Positions 1-8,248 of a DNA stretch of 64,000 bases are shown one piece after another. The stretch lies in contig NZ_WKJQ01000001.1 in NCBI RefSeq assembly GCF_009674625.1, positions 1,054,001 through 1,118,000 on the forward strand, read 5' to 3'. The position numbers were made by a program, and so were the translations under genes. The notes below the pieces were generated by a model, which was given only the letters and a program-made list of their open reading frames with translations, was not told the origin of the DNA and made no database searches. The DNA comes from Haloferax marinum (GTDB taxonomy: Archaea; Halobacteriota; Halobacteria; Halobacteriales; Haloferacaceae). Positions within the stretch are counted from its first letter, which is position 1. Each line of letters starts with the position of its first letter.

Positions 1-327
1 GTCTACTCGGTGACGCTTCCGGACCGGTCGGGACTGCCCACCCTCGTTGGAGAACTCCGAGAGGCCGGAGCGACAGTGTCCGTCGACCGAATCCTCTCGA
101 TCGACGAAGAGACGGACGACCCACCTGTATTGACCGACAAACAGCAGTCTGCGCTGACCTGCGCGCTGGAGACTGGCTACTACGAACGCCCCCGCAAAGC
201 GACGCTCGACGACCTCGCCGCAGAACTCGACATCTCGTCGTCCGCGGTCTCGCAGCGGTTGAACGCCGTCAACAGACGGCTCATCAAAAAGTACTGCAAG
301 CAGTTCGAACCCGACCGCCTGCAGTGA
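1..327 (+). CDS. Bat-like HTH regulator, C-terminal part (5' end outside window)
   Basis: The reading frame is open from the first base of the window, so this is the C-terminal 108 residues of a longer protein. The last ~65 residues carry an HTH_10-type DNA-binding domain as in bacterio-opsin activator (Bat) regulators: the segment LTDKQQSALTCALETGYYE, then a predicted helix-turn-helix around LDDLAAELDISSSAVSQRL. The GTG at position 10 is unlikely to be the real start because coding continues upstream. Haloarchaea have many such one-domain or sensor-fused regulators and target genes cannot be deduced here. The downstream neighbour is a tiny zinc protein with its own AT-rich upstream region. 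Confidence 0.85.
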   Translation, partial: VYSVTLPDRSGLPTLVGELREAGATVSVDRILSIDEETDDPPVLTDKQQSALTCALETGYYERPRKATLDDLAAELDISSSAVSQRLNAVNRRLIKKYCKQFEPDRLQ

Positions 328-420
328 GCGTTCGAGGGATGAACCACCGTTCGAACATTATTATCTAAACATTACAGGCAAACGGATTGCCCCTTCGAGA
401 ACGATGTGTCATTTGTCACG

Positions 421-573
421 ATGTCACGTCACCAGTTCCATTGTCCGTCCTGTGGGGCCGACGTCGTCGTCGACGACCGAGTTCGGAGGTACGTCCTCGA
501 CGACGGTTGTCTGCTGTGCCTCGCGCCCGTGACGGACGACGCCTTCGAGATGGTCGCCGAGGCCGAATCGTAG
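421..573 (+). CDS. Small zinc-ribbon protein (50 aa)
   Basis: A 50-residue ORF with two Cys pairs, CPSC at residues 8-11 and CLLC at 30-33, consistent with one zinc-binding knuckle. It has no signal peptide and an acidic C-terminus. The family resembles the haloarchaeal DUF7560-type zinc ribbons (label from memory). It starts at ATG 421. The upstream stretch around 355-380 is AT-rich (ATTATTATCTAAACATTAC) and could hold its promoter. Function unknown; such proteins may bind nucleic acids or act as adaptors, but that is inference. Confidence 0.7.
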   Translation: MSRHQFHCPSCGADVVVDDRVRRYVLDDGCLLCLAPVTDDAFEMVAEAES

Positions 574-668
574 TCGCCGGCTTGTACCTCGACGACCTGT
601 GTCTCGACGACGCGTCCACCTATCCAGACCGACGGCGTAAGCGGGGTGAACTGTCGCCCAACCGACCA

Positions 669-715
669 CTAATATAAAGGACTTCATATTCCCCAAACGA
701 CCGTAAGTGGTCGTT
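669..715 (+). promoter_or_regulatory. Promoter with palindromic operator-like site
   Basis: A TATA-like box (TAATATAAAG) lies at about 670-679, placing a transcription start near 700. A perfect 7-base inverted repeat, AACGACC - GTAAGT - GGTCGTT, covers 696-715, directly over the expected start site and about 22 bases before ATG 738. The position is typical of a repressor site for the gene at 738; no binding protein can be named. Confidence 0.5.
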
Positions 716-737
716 GACCGAACTCGCATCTATAATT

Positions 738-2186
738 ATGGCGCAGGATACCGACATCTCCGCGGAACTCGAAGACAAGCTCAGCCAACATCGGAGACGG
801 CAGACGCCAGCCTCGGGGACGCTCGTGATGGGTTCACAGGAGGCCTACGTCGGCGACGAGGTGACGCTGCTCGGTCGCAACCTCCCAGAGTCCATCGAGC
901 TGACGGTCGTCTGGCACTCGGTGAACGGCAGTTGGGGCGTCCTCAAGGCCAACGAGATACTTGGACCGCAGTACCAGTCCAAAGAGAAACGACTCACGAC
1001 GGTCACCACCGACGCCGACGGGAAGTTCGACGAGAGCATCGAGATTCCAGAGGACTACGGTGGGGCCCACACCGTCGAACTCCGCGCGCCCGACGGGACG
1101 AACCTCGGACAGGGCGAAATCGAGGTCACGCCGCATTTCGAGATAGAGAACCGCACGGCACCGCTCGGCGAGGTCTTCACCATCACGGGGTACGGCCTCG
1201 GCCCCAACCCCCTTACGAACAACTATCAGGTGACCTGGGACAACGGGATGGTCGGATTCATGACCGGCGTGATGAACAACGGGAAGGCGACGGCCCAAAT
1301 CCGCGCGGCGGGACCCGTCGGAGAGCACGTCGTGCAGGTCTGGCGGAACTACCGCGGCGTCCCGTTCCTCCAGAACAACACGCAATCACCGTACGGTCCG
1401 GTCGCCGGGGGGCGACAGTCGTCGTGGACCGTCGAGACGACCGAACCCGAGGGCGAACCCGAATCCATGTGGATCGACGCGCAGTTCGACGAGACGCCCC
1501 TCGAAGTCCACTACCCCGACATCGACGAGGATACCGACGCCGAACTCGAAATCACGCCCACGTCGGGCAAGCCGGGGACCACGGCGTTCATCCGTGGCGA
1601 GAACTTCCCGTCGGATGAGGAGGTCGACCTCGTGTGGTACCGCCACCAGGGCCACCGCGTGAAGGGAATCCCCATCACGCCTGTGCCGCAACCGGACGTG
1701 CTTCCGTCGGTGACCACCGACGAGAACGGGTCGTTCCAGGTGGAAGTCGAAATCCCACGGGACGTCGGGTCGACCCGACCGATAACCGCGGAGATAGACG
1801 GGACGTCCGTCGCCATCACCGGCTTCATGATGCAACCCGACGTGGTCGACATCTCGCCGAAGAAAGGACCGGTCGGCACCGAAATCGACATCAAGATAAC
1901 CGGCATCGGGTGGACCGTCTACGAGAACGCGCCGTACTTCGTCTACGACAACAAGCCAATCGGCTACGTCTGCGGCGTCGACGACGAGGAAGAAAACGGT
2001 ATCACGCACATCAAAATCCGCGCCTCCGGCGAACCGGGCTACCACTTCATCGACGCGTACCCCTGCATCTTCGAGATGCGAGACGAAGAGCCGAACTTCG
2101 AGATCAAGCCCCACCTCTCGTACCTCGACAACCACCCGGTGCGCCCACTGCCCGCGTTCCACTTCGCGTTCGAAGTCACCGAGTGA
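738..2186 (+). CDS. Cytosolic protein with four IPT/Ig-like repeats
   Basis: 482 residues. The start is taken at ATG 738; an in-frame TTG at 714 would add 8 residues but overlaps the palindrome. The protein reads as about four immunoglobulin-like/IPT-TIG beta-sandwich units (roughly residues 25-120, 125-210, 265-360 and 365-440), each opening with a pattern like PTSGKPGTTAFIRGENFP or SPKKGPVGTEIDIKITGIG. The N-terminus is polar, without a signal peptide or lipobox, which is odd for an Ig-repeat protein and suggests a cytosolic role. It is followed after 62 bases by a substrate-binding-fold protein and an ABC ATPase stub, so it probably belonged to a transporter-linked operon. Function unknown. 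Confidence 0.8.
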   Translation: MAQDTDISAELEDKLSQHRRRQTPASGTLVMGSQEAYVGDEVTLLGRNLPESIELTVVWHSVNGSWGVLKANEILGPQYQSKEKRLTTVTTDADGKFDESIEIPEDYGGAHTVELRAPDGTNLGQGEIEVTPHFEIENRTAPLGEVFTITGYGLGPNPLTNNYQVTWDNGMVGFMTGVMNNGKATAQIRAAGPVGEHVVQVWRNYRGVPFLQNNTQSPYGPVAGGRQSSWTVETTEPEGEPESMWIDAQFDETPLEVHYPDIDEDTDAELEITPTSGKPGTTAFIRGENFPSDEEVDLVWYRHQGHRVKGIPITPVPQPDVLPSVTTDENGSFQVEVEIPRDVGSTRPITAEIDGTSVAITGFMMQPDVVDISPKKGPVGTEIDIKITGIGWTVYENAPYFVYDNKPIGYVCGVDDEEENGITHIKIRASGEPGYHFIDAYPCIFEMRDEEPNFEIKPHLSYLDNHPVRPLPAFHFAFEVTE

Positions 2187-2248
2187 CGACGCGCCAATGA
2201 CTCTCCGCGCCGTCGCACCGCGCCGCCGACCGCCACACTCTCTTACAC

Positions 2249-3232
2249 ATGACTGTTGACCTCACCCTCGCATGCTACCCCTACGAGTGGACTCGCTCGC
2301 TTCGAGACGGCCGCGTCGAACCGCAGGGCGTCTCGCTCACCACTGTCGATTACCCGAACCCCGAACGGTTCCGTCGAATGGCCCAGCGGTTGGAGTTCGA
2401 CGTCTGCGAAATGTCGATGGGGACGTACCTCGCGTCCCGACGGGCGCCCGAGGAGTTCCCGTTCACCGCGATTCCCGTGTTCCCGTACCGTCGGTTCAGA
2501 CACGCCTACATCTACCGGCGACGGGACGCGGACATCGAGACACCCGCCGACATCGCCGACTCTCGGGTCGGTATCGTCAACTGGCAGACGACGACCGGAA
2601 TCTGGCAGCGTGGCATCCTCGCGGAGCGTCACGGCGTCGACCTCCAGTCGATCGAGTGGGTCGCGACGGGGACCGAAATCGTCCCCACCGACACCACTGG
2701 GTTCGACATCGAGTACCGCGCACCGCCGGAGGCCAGCGCGATGCCGCAGCTCGAATCGATGGTCGAGTCGGGTGACGTCGACGCCGTTCTCACCCCCGTC
2801 CACCTCGACACCGACGCGGCAGAGCGACTGTTCTCTGACCCCGTCGAGACCGAGAGACGCTACTTCCGAGAGACGAGCATCTTCCCCATCATGCACACCG
2901 TGGTCGTCCGAGACGAGGTGCTCGACGACCATCCATGGGTGGCACAGAATCTCTTCGACGCCTTCGAGGAGGCAAAACAGGCCGCCCTCGACGGACTGGA
3001 CCACCCACGGTGGATGCCGCTGGCGTGGTCGAAGCCTCTCGTCGACAAGCAGCGAGAGCTCATAGGCGACGACCCGTGGGAGTACGGCCTGACGGAGCGA
3101 AACGTCGCCACGCTGGAGACGCTGCTCTCGTACGCCCACCAACAGCGGGTCGCCGCCGAGGCGTACGACGTCGAGTCGCTGTTCGCGACCGACCACATCG
3201 ACCAGCAGTGGTTCGGTCCGGGGGAGGGATGA
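2249..3232 (+). CDS. 4,5-dihydroxyphthalate decarboxylase-like / periplasmic-binding-fold protein
   Basis: 327 residues with the type II periplasmic-binding-protein fold seen in SsuA/THI5-like and 4,5-dihydroxyphthalate decarboxylase-like proteins: N-terminal LTLACYPYEWTRSL, then a lobe with FDVCEMSMGTYLASRR and GIVNWQTTTGIWQRGIL. The family includes a decarboxylase and many binding proteins of unknown ligand. No signal peptide or lipobox is visible, so it is either an intracellular enzyme or a binding protein attached some other way. Its TGA stop overlaps the ATG (3229) of an ABC ATPase gene in an ATGA arrangement, which argues for a former role with an ABC importer. The substrate is not deducible. 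Confidence 0.8.
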   Translation: MTVDLTLACYPYEWTRSLRDGRVEPQGVSLTTVDYPNPERFRRMAQRLEFDVCEMSMGTYLASRRAPEEFPFTAIPVFPYRRFRHAYIYRRRDADIETPADIADSRVGIVNWQTTTGIWQRGILAERHGVDLQSIEWVATGTEIVPTDTTGFDIEYRAPPEASAMPQLESMVESGDVDAVLTPVHLDTDAAERLFSDPVETERRYFRETSIFPIMHTVVVRDEVLDDHPWVAQNLFDAFEEAKQAALDGLDHPRWMPLAWSKPLVDKQRELIGDDPWEYGLTERNVATLETLLSYAHQQRVAAEAYDVESLFATDHIDQQWFGPGEG

Positions 3233-3417
3233 CCGTCGCACCACGCATCAGCGTCGCGGGTCTCTCGAAGCGGTACGGGGAGAGCCGACGGAGTCGGTCG
3301 TCGTCGATTGGCGGTGACGCTGCACCGCCAAATCGTCACGCCACCGAACCGTCTGGTCGACCGACCGGCTACCGTGGCGAAGCGCTTTTCTTGAGGCCGT
3401 ATCGTATGTCCACCTAG
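3229..3417 (+). pseudogene. 5' remnant of an ABC transporter ATPase gene
   Basis: Starting at ATG 3229, overlapping the previous stop by 4 bases, the frame encodes MTVAPRISVAGLSKRYGE. This is the usual N-terminal strand of ABC ATPases (xxxxVxxLSKRYG) leading to the A-loop. After about 18 codons the resemblance stops: the next ~44 codons (RRSRSSSIGG...) are unrelated and the frame ends at 3417. No Walker A, signature motif or Walker B follows. I infer that the rest of the ATPase and any permease genes were deleted, bringing the HTH gene at 3418 next to the stub. Confidence 0.6.
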
Positions 3418-4032
3418 ATGTCGAATCGACAGATAGACGACGACAAGCGCGCGACGCTCCGTCGTTTCGCCGCCCTCGGTGCCGCGAGTCCGCTCGTTGG
3501 CCTCGGAACGCGAGATGACGACGAGACGGGGTCGAGTGACGCGCGCGACGCCATCGTCGGGTACGTCGCGTCCACGCCGGGCGCGCATTTCTCGAAGGTA
3601 CGCGACGATTTGAAACTGGGAACTGGCGAGACTCAGTATCACCTTCGGAACCTCGTCGACGACGGAACCCTCGACGTTCGCCGCGACGGCGACTACAAAC
3701 GCTTCTTCGTCGCCGGCCGGTTCTCCGAGTTCGAACAGGTCGCACTCGGCTATCTCCGGCGTGACACACCGCGCGGAATGTTCGTCCACCTGCTTCGTGA
3801 CCCAGACGCCACCGGGAGCGAACTCGCGAACAGACTTGGCGTGTCGCGGGCGACGGTCAGCACGTACGCCAAAGAACTCGATGCGGTTGGCCTGCTCTCC
3901 CGTGAGGATGGCTACGCCGTCCGCGAACCAGAGACGGTCATCACGCTCCTCATTCGATACGCCGACTCCTTCGGTGCCGACGCCGCGGCGTTCGCCAACG
4001 ACGCCGCAGGGTTGATTCGGTTCGACCCCTGA
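3418..4032 (+). CDS. Double winged-helix transcriptional regulator
   Basis: 204 residues. After an N-terminal segment (RRFAALGAASPLVGLG) come two winged-helix units: residues ~42-105 (IVGYVASTPGAHFSKVRDDL, GETQYHLRNLVDDG) and ~115-190 (GSELANRLGVSRATVSTYAKEL). This layout matches haloarchaeal MarR/ArsR-like regulators with duplicated wHTH domains. The N-terminal segment superficially looks like a Tat signal (RR followed by a short hydrophobic run) but is too short and weak to call. The gene begins directly after the stop of the ABC remnant. Targets unknown. Confidence 0.8.
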   Translation: MSNRQIDDDKRATLRRFAALGAASPLVGLGTRDDDETGSSDARDAIVGYVASTPGAHFSKVRDDLKLGTGETQYHLRNLVDDGTLDVRRDGDYKRFFVAGRFSEFEQVALGYLRRDTPRGMFVHLLRDPDATGSELANRLGVSRATVSTYAKELDAVGLLSREDGYAVREPETVITLLIRYADSFGADAAAFANDAAGLIRFDP

Positions 4033-4212
4033 CGCGGGCGAACACTGAAACGAGAACCAACACCCTCTCTTCGACGAAATCTGCACGAATAGCGCCGCCG
4101 CTCAGGACGGAGTACTGCGAAGGAAAGAGAATGCCAGGGTGATGGTGGAACGCGTGAGGGGAGACACCAGCGTTCCGGGGGCGTGTGGTGGGAGGGGGTC
4201 CTCCGTGAGTTC
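4033..4212. other. Convergent intergenic region
   Basis: 180 bases between two convergent regulatory genes. I see no ORF with haloarchaeal codon bias, no clear hairpin-plus-T-tract terminator and no repeat. Confidence 0.4.
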
Positions 4213-4482
4213 TCAGACCGTGACTTTCCACGTCGTCCCCGACGAGTAGCCCCACTTCTCGACGGTCACGTCGAAGTCGCCGTCGAGAATCGGGCGCATG
4301 TTCGCGCCGACTTCCTTGGACGTGAGGTCGAGGTCTTCGGCGATGAGACGCGATTTGAAGTACATCTGTGACTCCGCGTTCTGCCGGAGATACTGGAGGA
4401 TACGACGTTGTTTCTCGGAGAGAGAACTCGTGGTGTCGAGGACGTCGCCCTCGACTGCGGTTGCGGTGGCAGTGGTGCTCAT
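4213..4482 (-). CDS. Small conserved haloarchaeal protein (DUF7123-like)
   Basis: 89 residues from ATG 4482 (an upstream in-frame start at 4536 adds a non-conserved-looking leader). Residues ~20-55 (SLSEKQRRILQYLRQNAESQ) resemble a winged-helix first helix, followed by a predicted recognition region with LIAEDLDLTSKEVGANMRPI and a beta-rich tail ending WGYSSGTTWKVTV. This is a conserved haloarchaeal family probably labelled DUF7123. A DNA-binding role is plausible by shape only. It is convergent with the regulator at 3418 and divergent from aglD. Confidence 0.75.
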   Translation of the reverse strand: MSTTATATAVEGDVLDTTSSLSEKQRRILQYLRQNAESQMYFKSRLIAEDLDLTSKEVGANMRPILDGDFDVTVEKWGYSSGTTWKVTV

Positions 4483-4706
4483 ATCTACATACAGTAGTGA
4501 GATGCCTATCAGGGGTTTGGTACACACGGTTAACACGCCTTCGTCTTGCGATTTTGTCTCCGGAGGACCCGTACAAGGCGGCCACCCCGCCCATCGCAGG
4601 TACGGTCACCTAACAGGCACGGACTGGAGACACACATCTGTGGGAGACACTCCGCCTACGACGCAAGACAGAAAATTCATACGCAGAAAGCGGCCATACA
4701 CCGACA

Positions 4707-6575
4707 ATGGGTCGCCCGACAGACCGACGTTCGGAACCAGTCGCCCACTCCGGCGTCGAAGTGAGCGTCGTCCTCCCTGCGTACAACGAAGAGCGGACGA
4801 TAGAGAACACGGTCCGCGTCACGGTGGAGACGCTCGAAGGATTCCTCCCCACCGACGCGTTCGAGGTCATCGTCGCGGAAGACGGCTGCGACGACCGGAC
4901 CCCCGAAATCGCCACACAGATGGCCGACGAAGACGACCGAATTCGACACTACCACAGTGACGAACGACTCGGCCGGGGTGGGGCACTCGAACGTGCGTTC
5001 GCCGCCGCAGACGGCGAGACGCTCGTCTACTTCGATACCGACCTCGCGACCGACATGCGACATCTCGAAGAGTTAGTCGAGCGCGTTCGTTCGGGCGAGT
5101 ACGACGTCGCAACCGGGTCGCGCTGGATGCCGGACCACGTCGCGAAACGGCCGGTGAAACGTGGGTTCCCGAGCCAGGTGTACAACGGCCTCGTCCGCAC
5201 GTTCCTCCGGTCTGACCTCCGCGACCACCAGTGTGGGTTCAAAGCCTTCAGCAGGACGGCCTTCGAGGCGCTCCGCGACGACGTCGAAGACAACCACTGG
5301 TTCTGGGACACGGAGATGCTCGTTCGCGCGCAACGCGCAGGGTTCCGCGTCTCCGAGTTTGCCGTCGATTGGGAACCGAAAGGCGACACGAAAGTCGACC
5401 TCGTCCGCGACATCCTCGGGATGGGGAGCCAGATTCTCCGGACGTGGTGGCAACTCTCGGTCCGGCCACGAATCACCCAGCGGGTGACCATCGCCGCCGG
5501 CCTCTTGCTCACCGTCGCCGCCGTCGCGTTGATGACGCTGTACATCGACCCCTCCGAGGTGTTGTCGGTCCTCGGTGAGGCAAATCCCGCACTCGTCGCG
5601 GCCGCCGCAGGTATCTACATCCTCTCGTGGCCGCTTCGCGGCATGCGCTACCGCGACATCCTCCGCGAACTCGGCTACCGTGAGTCTGCGAGTTTCCTCA
5701 CTGGCGCTATCTTCATCAGTCAGACGGGGAACCTCGTATTTCCCGCCCGCGCGGGCGACGCTGTCCGCGCGTACGTGGTGAAAGCGAGGCGTGGGATTCC
5801 GTATCCGTCGGGCTTTGCGTCACTCGCCGTCGAGCGCGTCTTCGACCTGCTGACGATTGCCGGCCTCGCGGGCGTCGTCCTCGTCGGCCTCGCAGCGACG
5901 GGCGGCCTCGCTGACATCGCAACCGTCCTCGCGACGGGTGTCAGCGGCGGGTCAGTCCAAGTGTCCGCCAACGACGTTCGGACCGTCGCGTACGTCGCGA
6001 CCGGCGTCGGAATCGTCGCCATCGCCGGCGTCGTCGGTATCGCCCTGTCGGCACGCGCCGACCGCAACTTCGTCCGCGCGTTCGTCGGCCGGTTCTCGTC
6101 GGACTCCTACGTCGAGTACGTCGCGGACGTCATCGAGCAGTTCGTCTCCGACCTGCAGGCCGTCGCCGGCAACCGCACCGCCTTCGGCCTCGTCGGCGTG
6201 TCGAGTCTCGCAATCTGGACTGTCGACGTGGTGACCGCTATCGCCGTCCTCTACGCACTGGGCGTCGATATCGACCCCGTCGTCCTCGTCGGCGTCGCCT
6301 TCTTCGCCGTGAGCGTCGGCAACCTCGCGAAGGTCTTGCCGCTGTCGCCAGGCGGTGTCGGTCTCTACGAAATCGCGTTCACCGTGTTCATGGCCGCACT
6401 GGCACCCGTCGCGCCGGCAACCGCGCTCGCGGCCGCAGTCCTCGACCACGCCGTGAAGAACGCAGTCACGCTCGTCGGCGGCATCGTGTCGATGCTCTCG
6501 CTCAACGTCTCGCTGACGACCGCAGTCGAAGAGAGTGCAGACGTCCGCGAACGAGAGCTTGCGGAGTCGGAGTAA
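4707..6575 (+). CDS. aglD: AglD: dolichol-phosphate hexosyltransferase with integral flippase-like domain
   Basis: 622 residues. The N-terminal GT2 (GT-A) domain (about 17-235) carries VSVVLPAYNEE and the metal-binding D110-T111-D112. Asp201 follows in HWFWDTEML. Asp110, Asp112 and Asp201 match the catalytic residues reported for Haloferax volcanii AglD. From ~residue 255 there are about eight membrane helices of the lysylphosphatidylglycerol synthase-TM (UPF0104) type. Established role: AglD charges dolichol phosphate with the mannose that becomes the last sugar of the S-layer N-glycan pentasaccharide. The cytosolic GT domain plus membrane domain fits charging on the inner face; whether the membrane half also moves the lipid is not settled by sequence. 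Its 3' end is followed by a tandem repeat. Confidence 0.9.
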   Translation: MGRPTDRRSEPVAHSGVEVSVVLPAYNEERTIENTVRVTVETLEGFLPTDAFEVIVAEDGCDDRTPEIATQMADEDDRIRHYHSDERLGRGGALERAFAAADGETLVYFDTDLATDMRHLEELVERVRSGEYDVATGSRWMPDHVAKRPVKRGFPSQVYNGLVRTFLRSDLRDHQCGFKAFSRTAFEALRDDVEDNHWFWDTEMLVRAQRAGFRVSEFAVDWEPKGDTKVDLVRDILGMGSQILRTWWQLSVRPRITQRVTIAAGLLLTVAAVALMTLYIDPSEVLSVLGEANPALVAAAAGIYILSWPLRGMRYRDILRELGYRESASFLTGAIFISQTGNLVFPARAGDAVRAYVVKARRGIPYPSGFASLAVERVFDLLTIAGLAGVVLVGLAATGGLADIATVLATGVSGGSVQVSANDVRTVAYVATGVGIVAIAGVVGIALSARADRNFVRAFVGRFSSDSYVEYVADVIEQFVSDLQAVAGNRTAFGLVGVSSLAIWTVDVVTAIAVLYALGVDIDPVVLVGVAFFAVSVGNLAKVLPLSPGGVGLYEIAFTVFMAALAPVAPATALAAAVLDHAVKNAVTLVGGIVSMLSLNVSLTTAVEESADVRERELAESE

Positions 6576-6582
6576 TCGGGAG

Positions 6583-6679
6583 CAGTCGACGCCGCCGAGT
6601 TTTCAGAAACAGTCGACGCCTCCGCGTTTTCAGGAACAGTCGACGCCTCCGCGTTTTTAGGAACAGTCGAACCTCCGAG
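6583..6679. repeat. 27-bp tandem repeat between convergent genes
   Basis: Three full units of 27 bases (6583-6609, 6610-6636, 6637-6663) and a partial fourth to about 6679, each beginning CAGTCGACGCC and containing a run TTTTCAGGAA or a variant. The array fills the space between the stop of aglD (6575) and the stop of the convergent NTPase gene (6683). T-runs in each unit could aid transcription termination on either strand. Confidence 0.85.
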
Positions 6680-6682
6680 TCG

Positions 6683-7201
6683 TCAGTAGAGTTCGCTTCG
6701 GAACGGTGCGAGTGCGGCGGTGACCGCCGACTCGAGCGCATGGGTTCGAGTGATTCGACCGCCGGTGAACGCGCCTGCCGCACCCTCGTTTTTCGCGATG
6801 TCGTCGGTTCCGAGCACGTCGTCCATCACCGGTCCGAGTTCTTCGCCGGCGCGGATGCGGTCGGCGATGCGGTCCGGGAGGAGGAACGTCGGGCCAGCAC
6901 CGCGCCCGACGCGCTCGCCGTCGGTCACTGCCGACCACATGACGAGATAGAGGTCGTCGCCCGTGCCGTCGCCCGACGGATAGGCGGCGACGCCGCCTTC
7001 GATGCCGACGCCGAGGTCGTACGCACCGGAGTCGAGCGCGCGACGCGCGCGATTGACCGCGCCTTCTATCGTCTCGTCGTTTCCGTACGGTTGCTCTGAG
7101 ACGCCCGACTCGACGGCGACTGCCGAGACGGACGCGTCAGTGGTCGCCTGTTCGACCGCACGGCGCTTTACCGGGTTGCCGCTTCCGACCGCGATGTCCA
7201 T
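6683..7201 (-). CDS. Inosine/xanthosine triphosphatase (DUF84/YjjX family)
   Basis: 172 residues. It starts MDIAVGSGNPVKRRAVEQAT, the phosphate-binding start of the DUF84 house-cleaning NTPases that hydrolyse ITP and XTP so deaminated purines are not put into nucleic acids. Further family features: a conserved acidic/glycine stretch YDLGVGIEGGVA and GPTFLLPDRIADRI. Length is normal for the family. It is single, convergent with aglD, and 22 bases downstream of the BtuF-like gene start region on the same strand is not the case: the BtuF-like gene (7223-8008) lies upstream and ends 21 bases before this start, so the two are probably co-transcribed. Confidence 0.88.
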   Translation of the reverse strand: MDIAVGSGNPVKRRAVEQATTDASVSAVAVESGVSEQPYGNDETIEGAVNRARRALDSGAYDLGVGIEGGVAAYPSGDGTGDDLYLVMWSAVTDGERVGRGAGPTFLLPDRIADRIRAGEELGPVMDDVLGTDDIAKNEGAAGAFTGGRITRTHALESAVTAALAPFRSELY

Positions 7202-7222
7202 GTGGTCAGAGGGTCGGTGCGG

Positions 7223-8008
7223 TCATATCCTTCCATCGGATTCGTGTTCGGGGGGTGACCACCGGTCGGGAAGGTCGAGATTCGGATAGAAGAGCCGTGC
7301 GAGCGTGTCGATTCCGCCCATCAGCGCGGGGCTCGGCTGGTTGAGAAGCGAGTCGTCGACGACGTGAACGTCGGCATCGACGTTCCAGTCGCGCGCGTCG
7401 AACTCGGCCGAGTCGCCGCGTTCTCCCTTCCCGCAGGGGTGGAGGACGACGTGGTCGGGGGCGGCCGCTTCGACAGCGTCTTGGGTGATTTCGCGGGAGC
7501 GCTCGCCGGCGTCGAGAAACGGATACGACCCGCCAGCGGCCCGAACGACGTCGGGGACCCAATTCCCTGCGGCCATCGGCGGGTCGGCCCACTCCTCGCA
7601 GTAGACGGTCGGTCGAGGTTCGTCTTCGACCGCGGCGGCGACTCGGTCGAGCTGTCGCCGACAGTCTGCGACGAGGGCTTCACCGGCCGCCGCGTCGCCG
7701 GCCGCCCCACAGATTGTCGGGAACGTTTCGAACACCTCGTCGAGCGTCGTGGGAGCGACGTGTACCACGTCGAATCCGCGGTTTCGGGCCTCGTCGGCGA
7801 TGTCCTGCTGGAGGTCGTCACAGGTACAGAGGACGTCGGGGTCGAGCGCGTCGATGCGCTCGAAGTCGGGGTTCAACCACCCACCGACGGTTGGGCGGTC
7901 CAGTGTCGCGTGAACGGTCGTTCCGACGACGTGCGGGGCGAGTCCGGCCGCGTCCAAGATGGCCGTCGCACTCGGGGCGAGCGAGACGACACGTGGTGAC
8001 CCGGTCAT
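7223..8008 (-). CDS. BtuF-like cobalamin-binding protein without signal peptide
   Basis: 261 residues from ATG 8008 (a longer frame upstream to 8155 looks non-coding). It has the BtuF/TroA-like two-lobe, helical-backbone binding fold: PRVVSLAPSATAILDAAGL at the N-terminus, DPDVLCTCDDLQQDIA and RPTVYCEEWADPPMAAGNW further on, and DHVVLHPCGKG near the end. The family binds vitamin B12 (or metals/haem) for ABC import. There is no signal peptide or lipobox at this start, so a cytosolic corrinoid-binding or salvage role is possible; no BtuC/D genes are adjacent. Probably transcribed with the downstream XTP/ITP phosphatase. Confidence 0.75.
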   Translation of the reverse strand: MTGSPRVVSLAPSATAILDAAGLAPHVVGTTVHATLDRPTVGGWLNPDFERIDALDPDVLCTCDDLQQDIADEARNRGFDVVHVAPTTLDEVFETFPTICGAAGDAAAGEALVADCRRQLDRVAAAVEDEPRPTVYCEEWADPPMAAGNWVPDVVRAAGGSYPFLDAGERSREITQDAVEAAAPDHVVLHPCGKGERGDSAEFDARDWNVDADVHVVDDSLLNQPSPALMGGIDTLARLFYPNLDLPDRWSPPEHESDGRI

Positions 8009-8248
8009 CAGTGTCTGTCTCTTGGTGTGCCGGAGAAAAGATGCAACGGCTTCGACGTCCGACGAAATCGCGGCGAACTCGGCAGAGACTGATTGTGCCG
8101 TGTGGTCCTCTAACACATGCAAAATTGGGCAAATCCGCGGGCGATACCAAACCATTTATGCAGTCGTCTGCGGTCGTTCGTGTTACGGACAGCATCCGGG
8201 TTCTAGACGTCTCTACCCACCGTACCCGGAGCACCCGCCGTCGTATCC

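Noticed and set aside
387-677. 96-codon open frame overlapping the small zinc gene
   Set aside because: Arg-rich composition; the 421 frame has two ordered CxxC pairs and normal acidic bias.
3418-3520. Tat-like signal (RR plus hydrophobic run) at the start of the HTH regulator
   Set aside because: The hydrophobic run is short and the protein is a DNA-binding regulator, so export makes no sense.
2860-4086. 408-codon open frame on the minus strand
   Set aside because: Antisense to the binding-protein and regulator genes, with Arg/Ser/Cys-rich composition unlike acidic haloarchaeal proteins.
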